Shown one piece after another: positions 16,719 through 26,078 of a stretch of 64,000 bases of DNA. Position 1 is the first letter of the stretch. Each line of letters opens with the position of its first letter. Below the pieces are notes generated by a model. That model was not told where the DNA came from, searched no databases, and saw only the letters and a program-made list of their open reading frames with translations. Source of the stretch: Marinomonas algicola (GTDB lineage Bacteria > Pseudomonadota > Gammaproteobacteria > Pseudomonadales > Marinomonadaceae); contig NZ_CP061941.1 in the NCBI RefSeq assembly GCF_014805825.1, positions 124,001-188,000 of the forward strand, read 5' to 3'. The position numbers were made by a program, and so were the translations under genes.

Positions 16719-18029
16719 ATGAGTACGATGAATCACTCTTCTAGCAATACAGGGCTGGCAGCGTTAAAGCTAATTGGCTTTAGTGCAATAGGTTTTCTCT
16801 TTTTCTTTGTGCCAATAACGATCAGTGGCAAAAGTACCATACCGCTCGACCATATTGTTTCGTGGTTAAGGGCTGACTTTTCGAATGCTATTCAAGTCTA
16901 TGCGTTGCTGGTGGTTGTAGCGGGTGGTGCGTACCCATTTTTAAAAGGCAATTGGAATGCCAGTCGCACACAGATGGTGTTGTCGGTTTTTAAACTCATT
17001 GGTGTTATGACCGCGTTTATGGCGTTTTTCTCTATTGGGCCTGCATTTCTTTTTGAAAAAGACATGTTGCCATTTCTGTTCTCTAAATTAGTCGTGCCAG
17101 TTGGTTTAATCGTCCCGCTTGGCGCCATCTTTCTGGCTTTTCTAATTGGCTATGGTTTATTAGAACTCGCGGGTGTCATGTTACAGCCCATAATGAAACC
17201 ACTTTTTAAAACCCCTGGTAAATCGGCTATTGATGCGGTCGCTTCATTTGTTGGTAGTTATTCCGTCGGTTTATTGATTACCAATAAAGTCTACCAATCA
17301 GGTCAGTATTCGGCGAAAGAAGCGGCGATTATTGCGACAGGTTTTTCGACAGTTTCCGCTACTTTTATGGTGATTGTTGCTAAAACATTGGGTCTAATGG
17401 AGGTGTGGAACGTATTTTTTTGGAGCACATTAATCATTACTTTTATGGTAACAGCGATTACCGTTCGACTGCCGCCGTTGAGAAGTTTTGATGACAGTAA
17501 ATCGGTACCTGATCTCGAAACATTAGAAGGGTCGCGCGTACAGCATGCGGTATCAGAGGGACTGACGGTAGCACGTCAATCCGCTCCTCTTTGGAAAAGC
17601 ATTATTGAAAACGCCAAAGACGGTATGTTGATGGCCATGAGTATCCTGCCATCTATTATGTCTGTGGGGTTATTGGGGCTCATACTGGCGAAATACACAC
17701 CTATTTTTGAATGGATTGGTTTTCTTTTCTACCCGTTTGCCTGGGCGTTGCAACTACCGGATCCTTTGTTAGTGTCAACCGCTTCTGCAACTGGGTTAGC
17801 GGAGATGTTTTTGCCTGCTTTGATTGCCGCGAAAAGTGTTTTTGTGACAAAGTTTGTTATCGGTGTGATATCCATCTCTTCGATATTATTTTTCTCTGCG
17901 TCTATTCCTTGTATTTTATCCACTCAGATCCCAATTTCTATTCGTCAGATCTTAGTCGTTTGGTATCTCCGTACTGTCTTAACTATGATCATCGCCACCC
18001 CTGTTGCTTTCTGGGCGGCGGGAGCGTAA
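16719..18029 (+). CDS. YjiH family membrane protein, predicted member of the hut regulon
   Basis: 436 residues with about 9-10 membrane segments and the nucleoside-recognition/Gate-type repeats of YjiH proteins (GSYSVGLLITNKVYQSGQYS and a related second half ending SASIPCILSTQIP). Family members are often encoded near hut genes but have no settled transport activity. The gene has its own promoter region with two HutC-like palindromes, and no hutT/hutP-type permease is seen in the window, so it is a candidate importer of histidine or urocanate (inference). AAGGA lies 10 bases before the ATG. A strong terminator follows. Confidence 0.82.
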   Translation: MSTMNHSSSNTGLAALKLIGFSAIGFLFFFVPITISGKSTIPLDHIVSWLRADFSNAIQVYALLVVVAGGAYPFLKGNWNASRTQMVLSVFKLIGVMTAFMAFFSIGPAFLFEKDMLPFLFSKLVVPVGLIVPLGAIFLAFLIGYGLLELAGVMLQPIMKPLFKTPGKSAIDAVASFVGSYSVGLLITNKVYQSGQYSAKEAAIIATGFSTVSATFMVIVAKTLGLMEVWNVFFWSTLIITFMVTAITVRLPPLRSFDDSKSVPDLETLEGSRVQHAVSEGLTVARQSAPLWKSIIENAKDGMLMAMSILPSIMSVGLLGLILAKYTPIFEWIGFLFYPFAWALQLPDPLLVSTASATGLAEMFLPALIAAKSVFVTKFVIGVISISSILFFSASIPCILSTQIPISIRQILVVWYLRTVLTMIIATPVAFWAAGA

Positions 18030-18067
18030 CGGGTTTTCATTCATTGAAAGCCGATTAGTTTATCGTA

Positions 18068-18105
18068 AACGCCAATGATGTAATGGTTCATCATTGGCGT
18101 TTTTA
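18068..18105 (+). terminator. Rho-independent terminator after yjiH
   Basis: A 13-base perfect stem (AACGCCAATGATG, 18068-18080, pairing with 18089-18101), an 8-base loop and a T tract. It sits between the YjiH gene and the convergent hut operon. Confidence 0.85.
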
Positions 18106-18329
18106 TGATCTTTAGTGTCCGTTGTTAACTGAGCTTTGTAGTCCTTTTGTTGGTATAAGCTGTTGGATAAAGAAGCGAATACGACGTTTTTTGAGATGAT
18201 TACATTGTAAGCGTTAAGCGAGTATGGCGTTAGGAATAGGGAGGGGGAGTGGTTGCTTGATAGGAGGTTGATCAGAGACCGAGATCGAAATAAGCCGGGC
18301 TGACATAAGCCCGACTTAGATGTAAGTGC

Positions 18330-19154
18330 TTACTCGCTTAAATCTGTTTGTACACAGGCTTGGATTAGCTTTCTTAGCTGCTGTTTAATCACTGGCAGCG
18401 TGTCCGTGTCCAATTCATAGCGACTTTGCTTAGCTAACTCGTCATTTAGGTAGGTCGCTTGAGAGAGTTCAAGCTGGATGGCGTGAATACCTTGCTCGGG
18501 CTGACCGAATCGGCGAGTAATGTAGCCGCCTTTGAAGCGTCCGTTCGCTACTTGGTTGTATTCAGAGCTCACGGCGTTTTGAACGCAAGTAAGTAAATCT
18601 ATATGGCAGGCTTCGCCTTGGTTGGTGCCCCAGTTGAAGTCTGGTAGTTTGCCATCAAATAGCATAGGCACTTCGGCGGCGATGCTGTGCGCGTCAAATA
18701 AGATGGCGTAACCGAATGTGGCTTTTAAACGTGCTAGCTCTTGTTCGATTGTTGAATGATAAGCTTGCCAAATGTGTTCTTTGTAAAGCGCTTTCAAACC
18801 TTCATTGGGTTCTTGTCCTGCGACAAAAACAGGCGATTCATCAAATAAAATGGTGGGAAACAACCCCGTCGTTTTAGTCTGATAAAGGGGTTTATCATCG
18901 ACAGGGCGGTTTAAATCAATTACATAACGAGAGTAGTTGGCTTGAATACAACCTACACCTAATGTTTCTAAACAATCGTATAATTCAGGAATAAACCAAT
19001 CAGTATCTGGTAGTTTCTTTGCTTGCTCCGTTAGTGCGTTTTCAACCTCGGGTGTCAGTGATAAGCCAGAATGAGGCATGCTGACCAAGATAGGGGTATC
19101 GCCTCGCTTAAAATAAAAAGGGTTTTGTATCGCTTGGACGACCGCGTCTGTCAT
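18330..19154 (-). CDS. hutG: N-formylglutamate deformylase HutG
   Basis: 274 residues. Cytoplasmic metal-dependent amidohydrolase that splits N-formyl-L-glutamate to glutamate and formate, the last step of the five-step histidine pathway. Motifs: ILVSMPHSGL (22-31), DTDWF, VIDLNRP and the FDAHSI segment. Its ATG overlaps the hutI stop by 4 bases (ATGA). Presence of hutF in the same regulon confirms the route through formylglutamate rather than direct cleavage of formiminoglutamate. It is last in the leftward hut operon. Confidence 0.93.
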   Translation of the reverse strand: MTDAVVQAIQNPFYFKRGDTPILVSMPHSGLSLTPEVENALTEQAKKLPDTDWFIPELYDCLETLGVGCIQANYSRYVIDLNRPVDDKPLYQTKTTGLFPTILFDESPVFVAGQEPNEGLKALYKEHIWQAYHSTIEQELARLKATFGYAILFDAHSIAAEVPMLFDGKLPDFNWGTNQGEACHIDLLTCVQNAVSSEYNQVANGRFKGGYITRRFGQPEQGIHAIQLELSQATYLNDELAKQSRYELDTDTLPVIKQQLRKLIQACVQTDLSE

Positions 19155-20377
19155 TGTGTGATCTCTCCGTGTTGAATGCGTTGTTTCATTAATTGGCCGC
19201 CTAACCAGTAGCTGAGTTCACCTGGGCTTTCTACGTCCCAACAGACGAAATCCGCGACCTTACCCACTTCCAAGGTACCATGACTCTCGGCGATACCCAA
19301 TGCTTCAGCCGCGTAGATCGTTGTACCAGCTAAGGCTTCTTCTGGTGTTAGCCCAAATAAGGTACAGCCCATGTTCATCATCAAACGTAATGACAACGCT
19401 GGCGAGGTTCCCGGGTTGGCGTCGGTGGCAATGGCCATAGGCACTTTATGTTGGCGTAATAAATCGATCGGAGGCTTTTGTGTTTCTTTTAATGTATAAA
19501 AGGCTCCAGGCAAGAGCACGGCCACGGTACCTGACTCTTTCATGGCCATCACATCGGCTTCTTCGATAAACTCAATGTGATCCGCCGATAAGGCTTTAAA
19601 AGACGCCGCCATCCGAGTACCGCCTAGAGACGAAAGCTGTTCGGCGTGAATTTTTATCTCCAATCCCAGTTCTTGGGCTTTTTCAAAATAACGTTGAACC
19701 TGCGCCGTACTAAAGGCGATACCTTCACAAAATGCATCGACCGCATCGGCCATACCCAGCATCGCCACTTTTGGAAGTAGTGTGTCGCATAGGTAATCAA
19801 TGTAGGCGTCCTTGTCGTCAAATTCTGGCGGCATAGCGTGTGCCGCCAAACAGGTACGCTTTATGGTGACAGCCAAGTCGTTACCTAAAGACGTCGCGAC
19901 TCGTAGCATTTTTAGTTCACTTTCTAGTGACAATCCGTAACCTGATTTGATTTCAACCGTGGTGACACCATCGTCCATTAAGTGCTTAAGACGACGACGT
20001 GCACTGATCAGAAGTTCGGCTTCGCTGGCGGCTCGAGTTGAGTTAACCGTGGAAGCAATTCCGCCTCCTTGCTTGGCTATTTCTTGATAACTGATGCCGT
20101 TTAGACGCTGCTCAAACTCTCCTGCTCGATTACCGCCAAACACAAGATGTGTGTGACTGTCGATTAAGCCTGGAGTGACCCAACCGCCTTCAAGGTTATG
20201 TTTGGAGGCGGTTTCATATGCGGGTAAATCGCACGCTTTGCCAAGCCACGCAATGCGACCACCCAAGACCCCAATAGCGGCCTCTTCAATTACATTATAG
20301 TGGCCGTCGACCATAGTGGCGACATGAGCTCCATACCAAAGGCGATCAAATACAAGAGGAGAGTCTAAGCGTGTCAT
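19151..20377 (-). CDS. hutI: Imidazolonepropionase HutI
   Basis: 408 residues, the usual length. Zn/Fe-dependent amidohydrolase that opens imidazolone-5-propionate to N-formimino-L-glutamate (third step). Metal ligands appear in VTPGLIDSHTHLVFGG, with KSGYGL, IHAEQLS and ATDANPGTSP further on, all hallmarks of HutI. It lies 3 bases after hutH and overlaps hutG, so it is translated within the hutU-H-I-G transcript. Confidence 0.95.
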   Translation of the reverse strand: MTRLDSPLVFDRLWYGAHVATMVDGHYNVIEEAAIGVLGGRIAWLGKACDLPAYETASKHNLEGGWVTPGLIDSHTHLVFGGNRAGEFEQRLNGISYQEIAKQGGGIASTVNSTRAASEAELLISARRRLKHLMDDGVTTVEIKSGYGLSLESELKMLRVATSLGNDLAVTIKRTCLAAHAMPPEFDDKDAYIDYLCDTLLPKVAMLGMADAVDAFCEGIAFSTAQVQRYFEKAQELGLEIKIHAEQLSSLGGTRMAASFKALSADHIEFIEEADVMAMKESGTVAVLLPGAFYTLKETQKPPIDLLRQHKVPMAIATDANPGTSPALSLRLMMNMGCTLFGLTPEEALAGTTIYAAEALGIAESHGTLEVGKVADFVCWDVESPGELSYWLGGQLMKQRIQHGEITQ

Positions 20378-20380
20378 ACA

Positions 20381-21919
20381 TTACTCCGCTAAACTGGGTA
20401 ATAAGTTTTCAGGCATAATGCTGTTGTGTACTGCTTCCATTAAAAGGGTGTTGGCTTTTTCGATGTCCGTCGCAAAGTAACGGTCTTTATCATAGAAAGG
20501 CACACGAGCACGTAATTCTGCACGGACTTGCTCCAGTTTTTCACTGGATTTCAGTGGCGCACGGAAATCCAAGCCTTGTACCGCGGACAAGATCTCTACG
20601 GCTAAAATACCACGCGTGTTTTCCGCCATATCTTTTAAACGACGTGCCGCAAAGGTAGCCATAGAGACGTGATCTTCTTGGTTTGCTGAGGTCGGTAAGC
20701 TGTCAACCGATGCAGGATGGGCATAGGTTTTGTTTTCACTGGCTAACGCGGCGGCGGTCACTTGAGCAATCATAAAACCAGAGTTAACTCCGCCATTGTC
20801 CACTAGGAAGGGTGGTAATTTACTTAAGTTACTGTCGATCAGTAACGCCATACGACGTTCAGAAAGGCTGCCGATCTCGGCAATGGCCAGCGCGAGGTTG
20901 TCGGCGGCCATCGCAACAGGCTCGGCGTGAAAGTTCCCCCCAGAAATAATATCGCCAGACTCGGCGAAGACTAATGGGTTATCCGAAACTGCATTCGCTT
21001 CAACACAAAGCACACTGGCTGTGTTGCGAATTTGAGCAAGACAAGCACCCATTACTTGGGGTTGGCAGCGCAGTGAATAAGGGTCCTGTACTTTCTCACA
21101 ACCTTCATGAGAATTGCCTAATTCGCTGGTTGGGCCTAAAAGGTGGCGATACGCGGCGGCGGCATCGATTTGAGTTTGATGGCCACGCACTTGGTGAATC
21201 CGAGCATCAAATGGACTGCGGCTACCCAAGGCGGCTTCAACCGACAGTGCACCACAAGTAATAGCGGAGGCAAACAAGTCTTCGGCTTCAAATAAGCCTT
21301 CTAAAGCAAAAGCGGTAGACGCTTGGGTACCATTAAGCAGAGCAAGACCTTCTTTTGGCGCTAAGGTGATAGGAGACAAACCCGCAACAGCAAGAGCGGC
21401 TTGACCAGATAATATTTCGCCTTTATAACGAGCTTGTCCTTCACCCAATAAAACGGCGCTCATGTGAGCTAAGGGCGCTAAGTCACCGGAGGCACCAACA
21501 GACCCTTTTTGAGGAATGCAAGGGTACACTTCTTTATTGATTAAGGTTAATAAGGCTTCAATGACCTGCAAACGAATGCCAGAAAAACCACGAGCCAAAC
21601 TGTTTACTTTCAATGCCATGATGAGCTTGACGGTTTTGTCTGTCATTAAGGCGCCGATACCAGCGGAGTGGGATAATACAATACTGCGTTGTAGCTCTTC
21701 TAGATCTTCGGCGGCAATACGAGTATTGGCTAACAAACCAAACCCCGTGTTAATGCCATAAACCGTGCGGTCTTCTGCAATCACATCGTTTACCACATCC
21801 GTACTGGCCTGAATCGCAGGAATGGCGCTGTCCTCCAAACTCAGCTGTACTGGCTGGCGACTGATCTGGCGTAGGTCATTTAACGTTAATTGACCGGGTT
21901 TGATGATTAATTTAAACAT
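20381..21919 (-). CDS. hutH: Histidine ammonia-lyase HutH
   Basis: 512 residues, full length. It deaminates L-histidine to urocanate. Ala143-Ser144-Gly145 in GSVGASGDLAPL cyclise to the MIO prosthetic group; Tyr54 in TVYGINTGFG and the SANQEDHVSM segment are also conserved. First enzyme of the pathway although second in the operon, 111 bases after hutU. The gap contains no clear HutC box, so it is most simply read from the hutU promoter. Confidence 0.96.
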   Translation of the reverse strand: MFKLIIKPGQLTLNDLRQISRQPVQLSLEDSAIPAIQASTDVVNDVIAEDRTVYGINTGFGLLANTRIAAEDLEELQRSIVLSHSAGIGALMTDKTVKLIMALKVNSLARGFSGIRLQVIEALLTLINKEVYPCIPQKGSVGASGDLAPLAHMSAVLLGEGQARYKGEILSGQAALAVAGLSPITLAPKEGLALLNGTQASTAFALEGLFEAEDLFASAITCGALSVEAALGSRSPFDARIHQVRGHQTQIDAAAAYRHLLGPTSELGNSHEGCEKVQDPYSLRCQPQVMGACLAQIRNTASVLCVEANAVSDNPLVFAESGDIISGGNFHAEPVAMAADNLALAIAEIGSLSERRMALLIDSNLSKLPPFLVDNGGVNSGFMIAQVTAAALASENKTYAHPASVDSLPTSANQEDHVSMATFAARRLKDMAENTRGILAVEILSAVQGLDFRAPLKSSEKLEQVRAELRARVPFYDKDRYFATDIEKANTLLMEAVHNSIMPENLLPSLAE

Positions 21920-22030
21920 GGTTAGCCTCTAAGTAACGGTCTTCAGGACCGAAGCACTCTCGGATAGAGAATGCTTTTTTGTCAGTGTTTATCGTAATAA
22001 TATTTCATTGTAATTAGGCGGTAAACCTAC

Positions 22031-23722
22031 TTATTTTTTTGTGGTAATCATAGGTAAATGCAGATTTTGTTCTTGCGCACAATCAATGGCAATTTGGTAA
22101 CCAGCATCCGCATGACGCATAACCCCTGTCGCTGGATCATTATGCAGCACTCGTGCAATACGTGCCGCCGCATCGTCACTACCGTCACACACTATGACCA
22201 TACCGGAATGCTGAGAGAAGCCCATACCAACACCACCGCCATGATGAAGTGATACCCAAGTAGCACCGGAAGCGGTATTTAATAAAGCATTCAATAGTGG
22301 CCAATCGGACACAGCATCAGAACCATCTTGCATGGATTCGGTCTCACGGTTTGGACTGGCTACCGAACCTGAATCCAAATGATCTCGTCCAATAACAATT
22401 GGGGCAGACAATTCGCCACTGCGAACCATTTCATTAAAGGCGAGTCCAAGTTTTGCGCGTTGACCAAGACCAACCCAACAAATACGTGCAGGTAAACCTT
22501 GGAATTGGATGCGCTCACGCGCCATATCTAACCAATGATGCAAATGCGCATCATCGGCGATCAGCTCTTTTACTTTTGCGTCGGTTTTGTAAATATCTTC
22601 TGGGTCGCCAGACAGTGCCGCCCAGCGGAATGGGCCAATACCACGGCAGAATAGCGGACGGATGTAAGCCGGTACAAATCCTGGAAAATCAAAAGCATTC
22701 TCGACGCCTTCTTCCATCGCCATTTGGCGAATGTTGTTGCCATAATCAAAGGTTGGAATCCCCATTTTTTGGAACGCCAGCATGGCTTCAACGTGCTTCG
22801 CCATAGATTGCTTAGCGGCCTTGACCGTTTCTGTAGGGTGAGTCTTGCCTTTTTCGCGATATTCTTCCCAGCTCATGCCAGATGGCAAGTAACCGTTAAG
22901 CGGGTCATGTGCCGACGTTTGATCCGTTACCATATCAGGTCGAATACCACGACGTACCATTTCTGGCAAAATGTCAGCGGCATTACCACAAAGGCCTATT
23001 GAAATGGCTTTACCTTCTTTTGTGTATTTGGCGATACGTGCTAATGCATCGTCTAAATCGTTTGCTTGTTCATCTAAGTAGCGTGTCTTTAAGCGGAAAT
23101 CGATACTGGTTTGTTGACATTCAATGTTCAAAGAACAAGCGCCAGCTAAGGTGGCCGCTAATGGTTGAGCGCCACCCATACCCCCTAACCCCGCTGTTAG
23201 TACCCAGCGCCCCGTCAGGTTTCCATCAAAGTGTTGGCGACCCGCTTCAACGAAGGTCTCGTATGTGCCTTGAACGATGCCTTGACTACCAATGTAGATC
23301 CAAGAACCAGCGGTCATTTGGCCATACATAGCCAACCCTTTTGCGTCGAGTTCGTTAAAGTGTTCCCAATTAGCCCAGTGAGGCACAAGGTTTGAGTTAG
23401 CGATCAATACTCGTGGTGCATTGCTGTGTGTTTTGAAAACACCAACGGGTTTACCTGACTGCACTAGCAGCGTTTCATCGTCTTCTAAGTTGGTCAGTGT
23501 TTCAACGATCTTGTCATAACTCTCCCAATCACGTGCAGCACGGCCAATACCACCATAAACCACTAATTCTTCAGGATTTTCGGCCACTTCTGGGTCAAGG
23601 TTGTTCATTAGCATACGCATTGGCGCTTCAGTAAACCAAGACTTAGCGGTAAGTTTGGTGCCGGTTGCGGCTTTAACAACACCTTGACGGTAACGTTTTT
23701 GAGAAAGAGTTTGCTTTGACAT
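22031..23722 (-). CDS. hutU: Urocanate hydratase HutU
   Basis: About 563 residues. NAD+-dependent enzyme converting urocanate to imidazolonepropionate. Recognisable blocks: MLMNNLDPEVAENP, VVYGGIGRAARDW, GGMGGAQPLA, DQTSAHDPLNGYLP and the SLHHGGGVGMG segment near the C-terminus. The ATG at 23722 (MSKQTLSQKRY) is chosen; an in-frame ATG five codons upstream is possible. A HutC-like box is 38 bases upstream, so this gene heads the hutU-H-I-G operon. Confidence 0.96.
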   Translation of the reverse strand: MSKQTLSQKRYRQGVVKAATGTKLTAKSWFTEAPMRMLMNNLDPEVAENPEELVVYGGIGRAARDWESYDKIVETLTNLEDDETLLVQSGKPVGVFKTHSNAPRVLIANSNLVPHWANWEHFNELDAKGLAMYGQMTAGSWIYIGSQGIVQGTYETFVEAGRQHFDGNLTGRWVLTAGLGGMGGAQPLAATLAGACSLNIECQQTSIDFRLKTRYLDEQANDLDDALARIAKYTKEGKAISIGLCGNAADILPEMVRRGIRPDMVTDQTSAHDPLNGYLPSGMSWEEYREKGKTHPTETVKAAKQSMAKHVEAMLAFQKMGIPTFDYGNNIRQMAMEEGVENAFDFPGFVPAYIRPLFCRGIGPFRWAALSGDPEDIYKTDAKVKELIADDAHLHHWLDMARERIQFQGLPARICWVGLGQRAKLGLAFNEMVRSGELSAPIVIGRDHLDSGSVASPNRETESMQDGSDAVSDWPLLNALLNTASGATWVSLHHGGGVGMGFSQHSGMVIVCDGSDDAAARIARVLHNDPATGVMRHADAGYQIAIDCAQEQNLHLPMITTKK

Positions 23723-23759
23723 TGAAATCACCTGCATTGGAAAAATTAATTAATACTAC

Positions 23760-23771
23760 ATGTATATACAA
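23760..23771. promoter_or_regulatory. Predicted HutC operator before hutU
   Basis: ATGTATATACAA, sharing the TGTATATACA core with the three other boxes and lying 38 bases upstream of the hutU start in the hutU/hutF divergent region. Confidence 0.7.
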
Positions 23772-23919
23772 CTAAAAGATAAGTTCAACTTTGTTTCTTT
23801 GCAAGTCCTAAATCAATAATTCTGAGTTTTTTCTAAAAATGATCCATTTTAAGGGCATATTTTTCTATTTTATTTAGCTTGTAACGCCGTTAATTAAACG
23901 CAAAATAGCAAAATCTTAC

Positions 23920-23931
23920 TTGTATATACAA
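23920..23931. promoter_or_regulatory. Predicted HutC operator before hutF
   Basis: TTGTATATACAA, a perfect 12-base palindrome 51 bases before hutF. It is the best representative of the box and matches the TTGTATATACAA-like site known for HutC repressors in Pseudomonas. Confidence 0.75.
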
Positions 23932-23981
23932 TATGGTTTCTATTAAACTCAATCTTTCTTTGTGACAGCTGGAATAAATTG

Positions 23982-25391
23982 ATGACCTCACAACACGCGT
24001 CTTTTTACTTTGCGAAACACGCTTTACTGAACTCTGGTTGGGCAAACAATGTGCTATTTAAAGTGGCTAATGGCGTTTTTACGTCTATTCAAGCGGATTG
24101 TGAACCACCAAAGGAATTATCTTCCTCTATAACGTGGCTTGATGGCCCTATGTTACCTACCCTGGCTAATGTCCATTCCCATGCGTTTCAACGTGTTATG
24201 GCGGGCGCCGCCGAGGTTAGTTTGAACCCGAACGACAGTTTTTGGAGCTGGCGTGACTTGATGTACAAAGTGGTGCAAAAACTGACTCCGGATGACGCTC
24301 AGGTTATTGCTACCCAGCTTTATATCGATATGCTGAAAGCAGGTTACACGCAAGTTGGCGAGTTTCATTATTTGCATCATGCCCAGCAGGGCAAATCCTA
24401 TGCACAAAAAGCAGAAATGTCGTTACGATTGCTTGATGCGGCTAACCAATCTGGTATTGGCTTAACTCTGCTACCTGTTTTATATGCTTATTCAGGGTTT
24501 GGCGGTCAGACTCCAACTGAAGGCCAGGCGCGTTTTATTCATTCAGTGGACTCTTATCTGGCATTGCAGCAAGCCTGTGCATCGGCCTTTTCAATGTCCA
24601 ACGTAAACCAAGAGAATAAGCATAACGTTGGCATCTGCTTTCATTCTTTGAGAGCGGTAACTAAGCCGCAGATTGAAGAGGTTTTATCGGCGCTAGATCC
24701 AAATCAAGTTGTGCACATCCACATTGCCGAACAGCAGAAAGAAGTACAAGATTGCTTAAATTGGAGTGGCCAAAGACCGGTTGAGTGGTTACATAATGAA
24801 ATTGGGTTGAGTGATCGTTGGTGCTTGGTGCATGCGACTCATTTAGATCCGAATGAGCTATCGGCCATTGCGTCTAGTCATGCTATTGCCGGTTTATGTC
24901 CAACCACTGAAGCCAATTTAGGGGATGGTATTTTTCCGGCGGTTGAATTTGAACAAGCTAAAGGACGCTGGGGTATTGGTTCCGACAGTCACGTGAGTCT
25001 ATCCATAGTGGAAGAGCTCAGAACCTTAGAATATGGGCAACGTCTGCGAGATCAACAACGCAACAGGTTACATCGAGCAGAGCAACCCAACGTTGGAGAT
25101 AACCTGTATCAGCAAGCACTTATAGGCGGTAATCAAGCATGTGATGTGTCGCTTGGCTTAAAAGTGGGTAGCCGTGCCGACTTTATGTTACTGGATGATG
25201 CGCATCCTTTTATCGCCGCTAGCCAACCCTGTGATTTCCTAAATCGATGGTTGTTTGCCTGCAATGAAAATGTCGTAAAAGACGTCTATGTTGCCGGCGA
25301 GCCTATCGTCACCAATTTCAGTCATCCTTTGGAAGAAAGTAGCCGTAAGGCCTTTACCCAAGTCATTAAAAAGGTGATGTACGATGAATGA
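23982..25391 (+). CDS. hutF: Formimidoylglutamate deiminase HutF
   Basis: About 469 residues. Amidohydrolase-superfamily enzyme converting N-formimino-L-glutamate to N-formylglutamate and ammonia (fourth step), feeding HutG. Metal-site motif LANVHSHAFQR (about 58-68), HIHIAEQ, LVHATHL and GIGSDSHVS are diagnostic of HutF. Start taken at ATG 23982 rather than the adjacent TTG. It overlaps hutD by 8 bases and runs divergently from hutU. Confidence 0.94.
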   Translation: MTSQHASFYFAKHALLNSGWANNVLFKVANGVFTSIQADCEPPKELSSSITWLDGPMLPTLANVHSHAFQRVMAGAAEVSLNPNDSFWSWRDLMYKVVQKLTPDDAQVIATQLYIDMLKAGYTQVGEFHYLHHAQQGKSYAQKAEMSLRLLDAANQSGIGLTLLPVLYAYSGFGGQTPTEGQARFIHSVDSYLALQQACASAFSMSNVNQENKHNVGICFHSLRAVTKPQIEEVLSALDPNQVVHIHIAEQQKEVQDCLNWSGQRPVEWLHNEIGLSDRWCLVHATHLDPNELSAIASSHAIAGLCPTTEANLGDGIFPAVEFEQAKGRWGIGSDSHVSLSIVEELRTLEYGQRLRDQQRNRLHRAEQPNVGDNLYQQALIGGNQACDVSLGLKVGSRADFMLLDDAHPFIAASQPCDFLNRWLFACNENVVKDVYVAGEPIVTNFSHPLEESSRKAFTQVIKKVMYDE

Positions 25392-25983
25392 CAGAGCGGC
25401 CTATCAGATCATAGACTCATCTCAGTATGGCCGAGTACCATGGAAAAATGGTCGTGGAGAAACGCTGGCCATTGTGAGTCATGAAGATGAAAAGGGGATT
25501 CGGTTTCGAATCAGTCAAGCGGCCGTCGTTGAGAATGGCGTTTTTTCAGATTTTACAGGATTGCATCGTACCCTAGTACTATTGAGCGATTCGGGGATGA
25601 CGTTAACGCATGAGCGGCATGAGCAACGAACGAGCAGCCCATTATTAAATGCTTTGGACATGGCGCTTTTTGACGGTGGCGATCTGACTTCGGCGACCTT
25701 GCATCAAGGTCCCATCGAAGATTTAAACATTATGGTGCGTAAACAAGACACGCAAGCGACTCTGAAAGCCATTTATAGAGAGGAATCGGTCTGTATTCGC
25801 CCACTGCAAGAGTCACTTTTACAGGCGTTTTATGCTACCCAACTCTGCCATCTTTCCTATGTGGCTGATCAAGCGGTTGAACACATAGATCTGTTAGAAA
25901 ACAGTATTCTGATATTGAGTGCCGCTGGTGTCTTGACTGTCGAGCAAGGAGGCGGCGTGTTTATAGACATTAGTGATTTATAG
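25384..25983 (+). CDS. hutD: HutD family protein
   Basis: 199-residue bicupin-fold protein of the HutD/Ves family, with the WKNGRGET motif (about residues 20-27) that defines the group. HutD proteins are thought to limit or buffer histidine catabolism rather than catalyse a pathway step; one proposal is binding of formylglutamate or urocanate. Translation is coupled to hutF through an 8-base overlap. A bidirectional terminator follows. Confidence 0.9.
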   Translation: MNDRAAYQIIDSSQYGRVPWKNGRGETLAIVSHEDEKGIRFRISQAAVVENGVFSDFTGLHRTLVLLSDSGMTLTHERHEQRTSSPLLNALDMALFDGGDLTSATLHQGPIEDLNIMVRKQDTQATLKAIYREESVCIRPLQESLLQAFYATQLCHLSYVADQAVEHIDLLENSILILSAAGVLTVEQGGGVFIDISDL

Positions 25984-26026
25984 ACATGAGCTCTTACATC
26001 AAGAAAGCAGAATAGCTCTCCCTTTG

Positions 26027-26060
26027 ACCCTTTTAATCAAAGATTAGAAGGGTTTTTTTT
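26027..26060. terminator. Bidirectional terminator between hutD and hutC
   Basis: ACCCTTTTAATC (26027-26038) pairs with 26042-26053 over 12 positions with one G-T pair, followed by eight T residues. It lies between convergent genes and could serve both. Confidence 0.8.
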
Positions 26061-26078
26061 AATCAAAAAAGCGCCTGT

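Noticed and set aside
21919..22030. Hairpin-like sequence with a T run between hutH and hutU, as a terminator
   Set aside because: The T run is on the strand opposite to hut transcription, so it cannot terminate the hutU transcript; the operon is more simply continuous.
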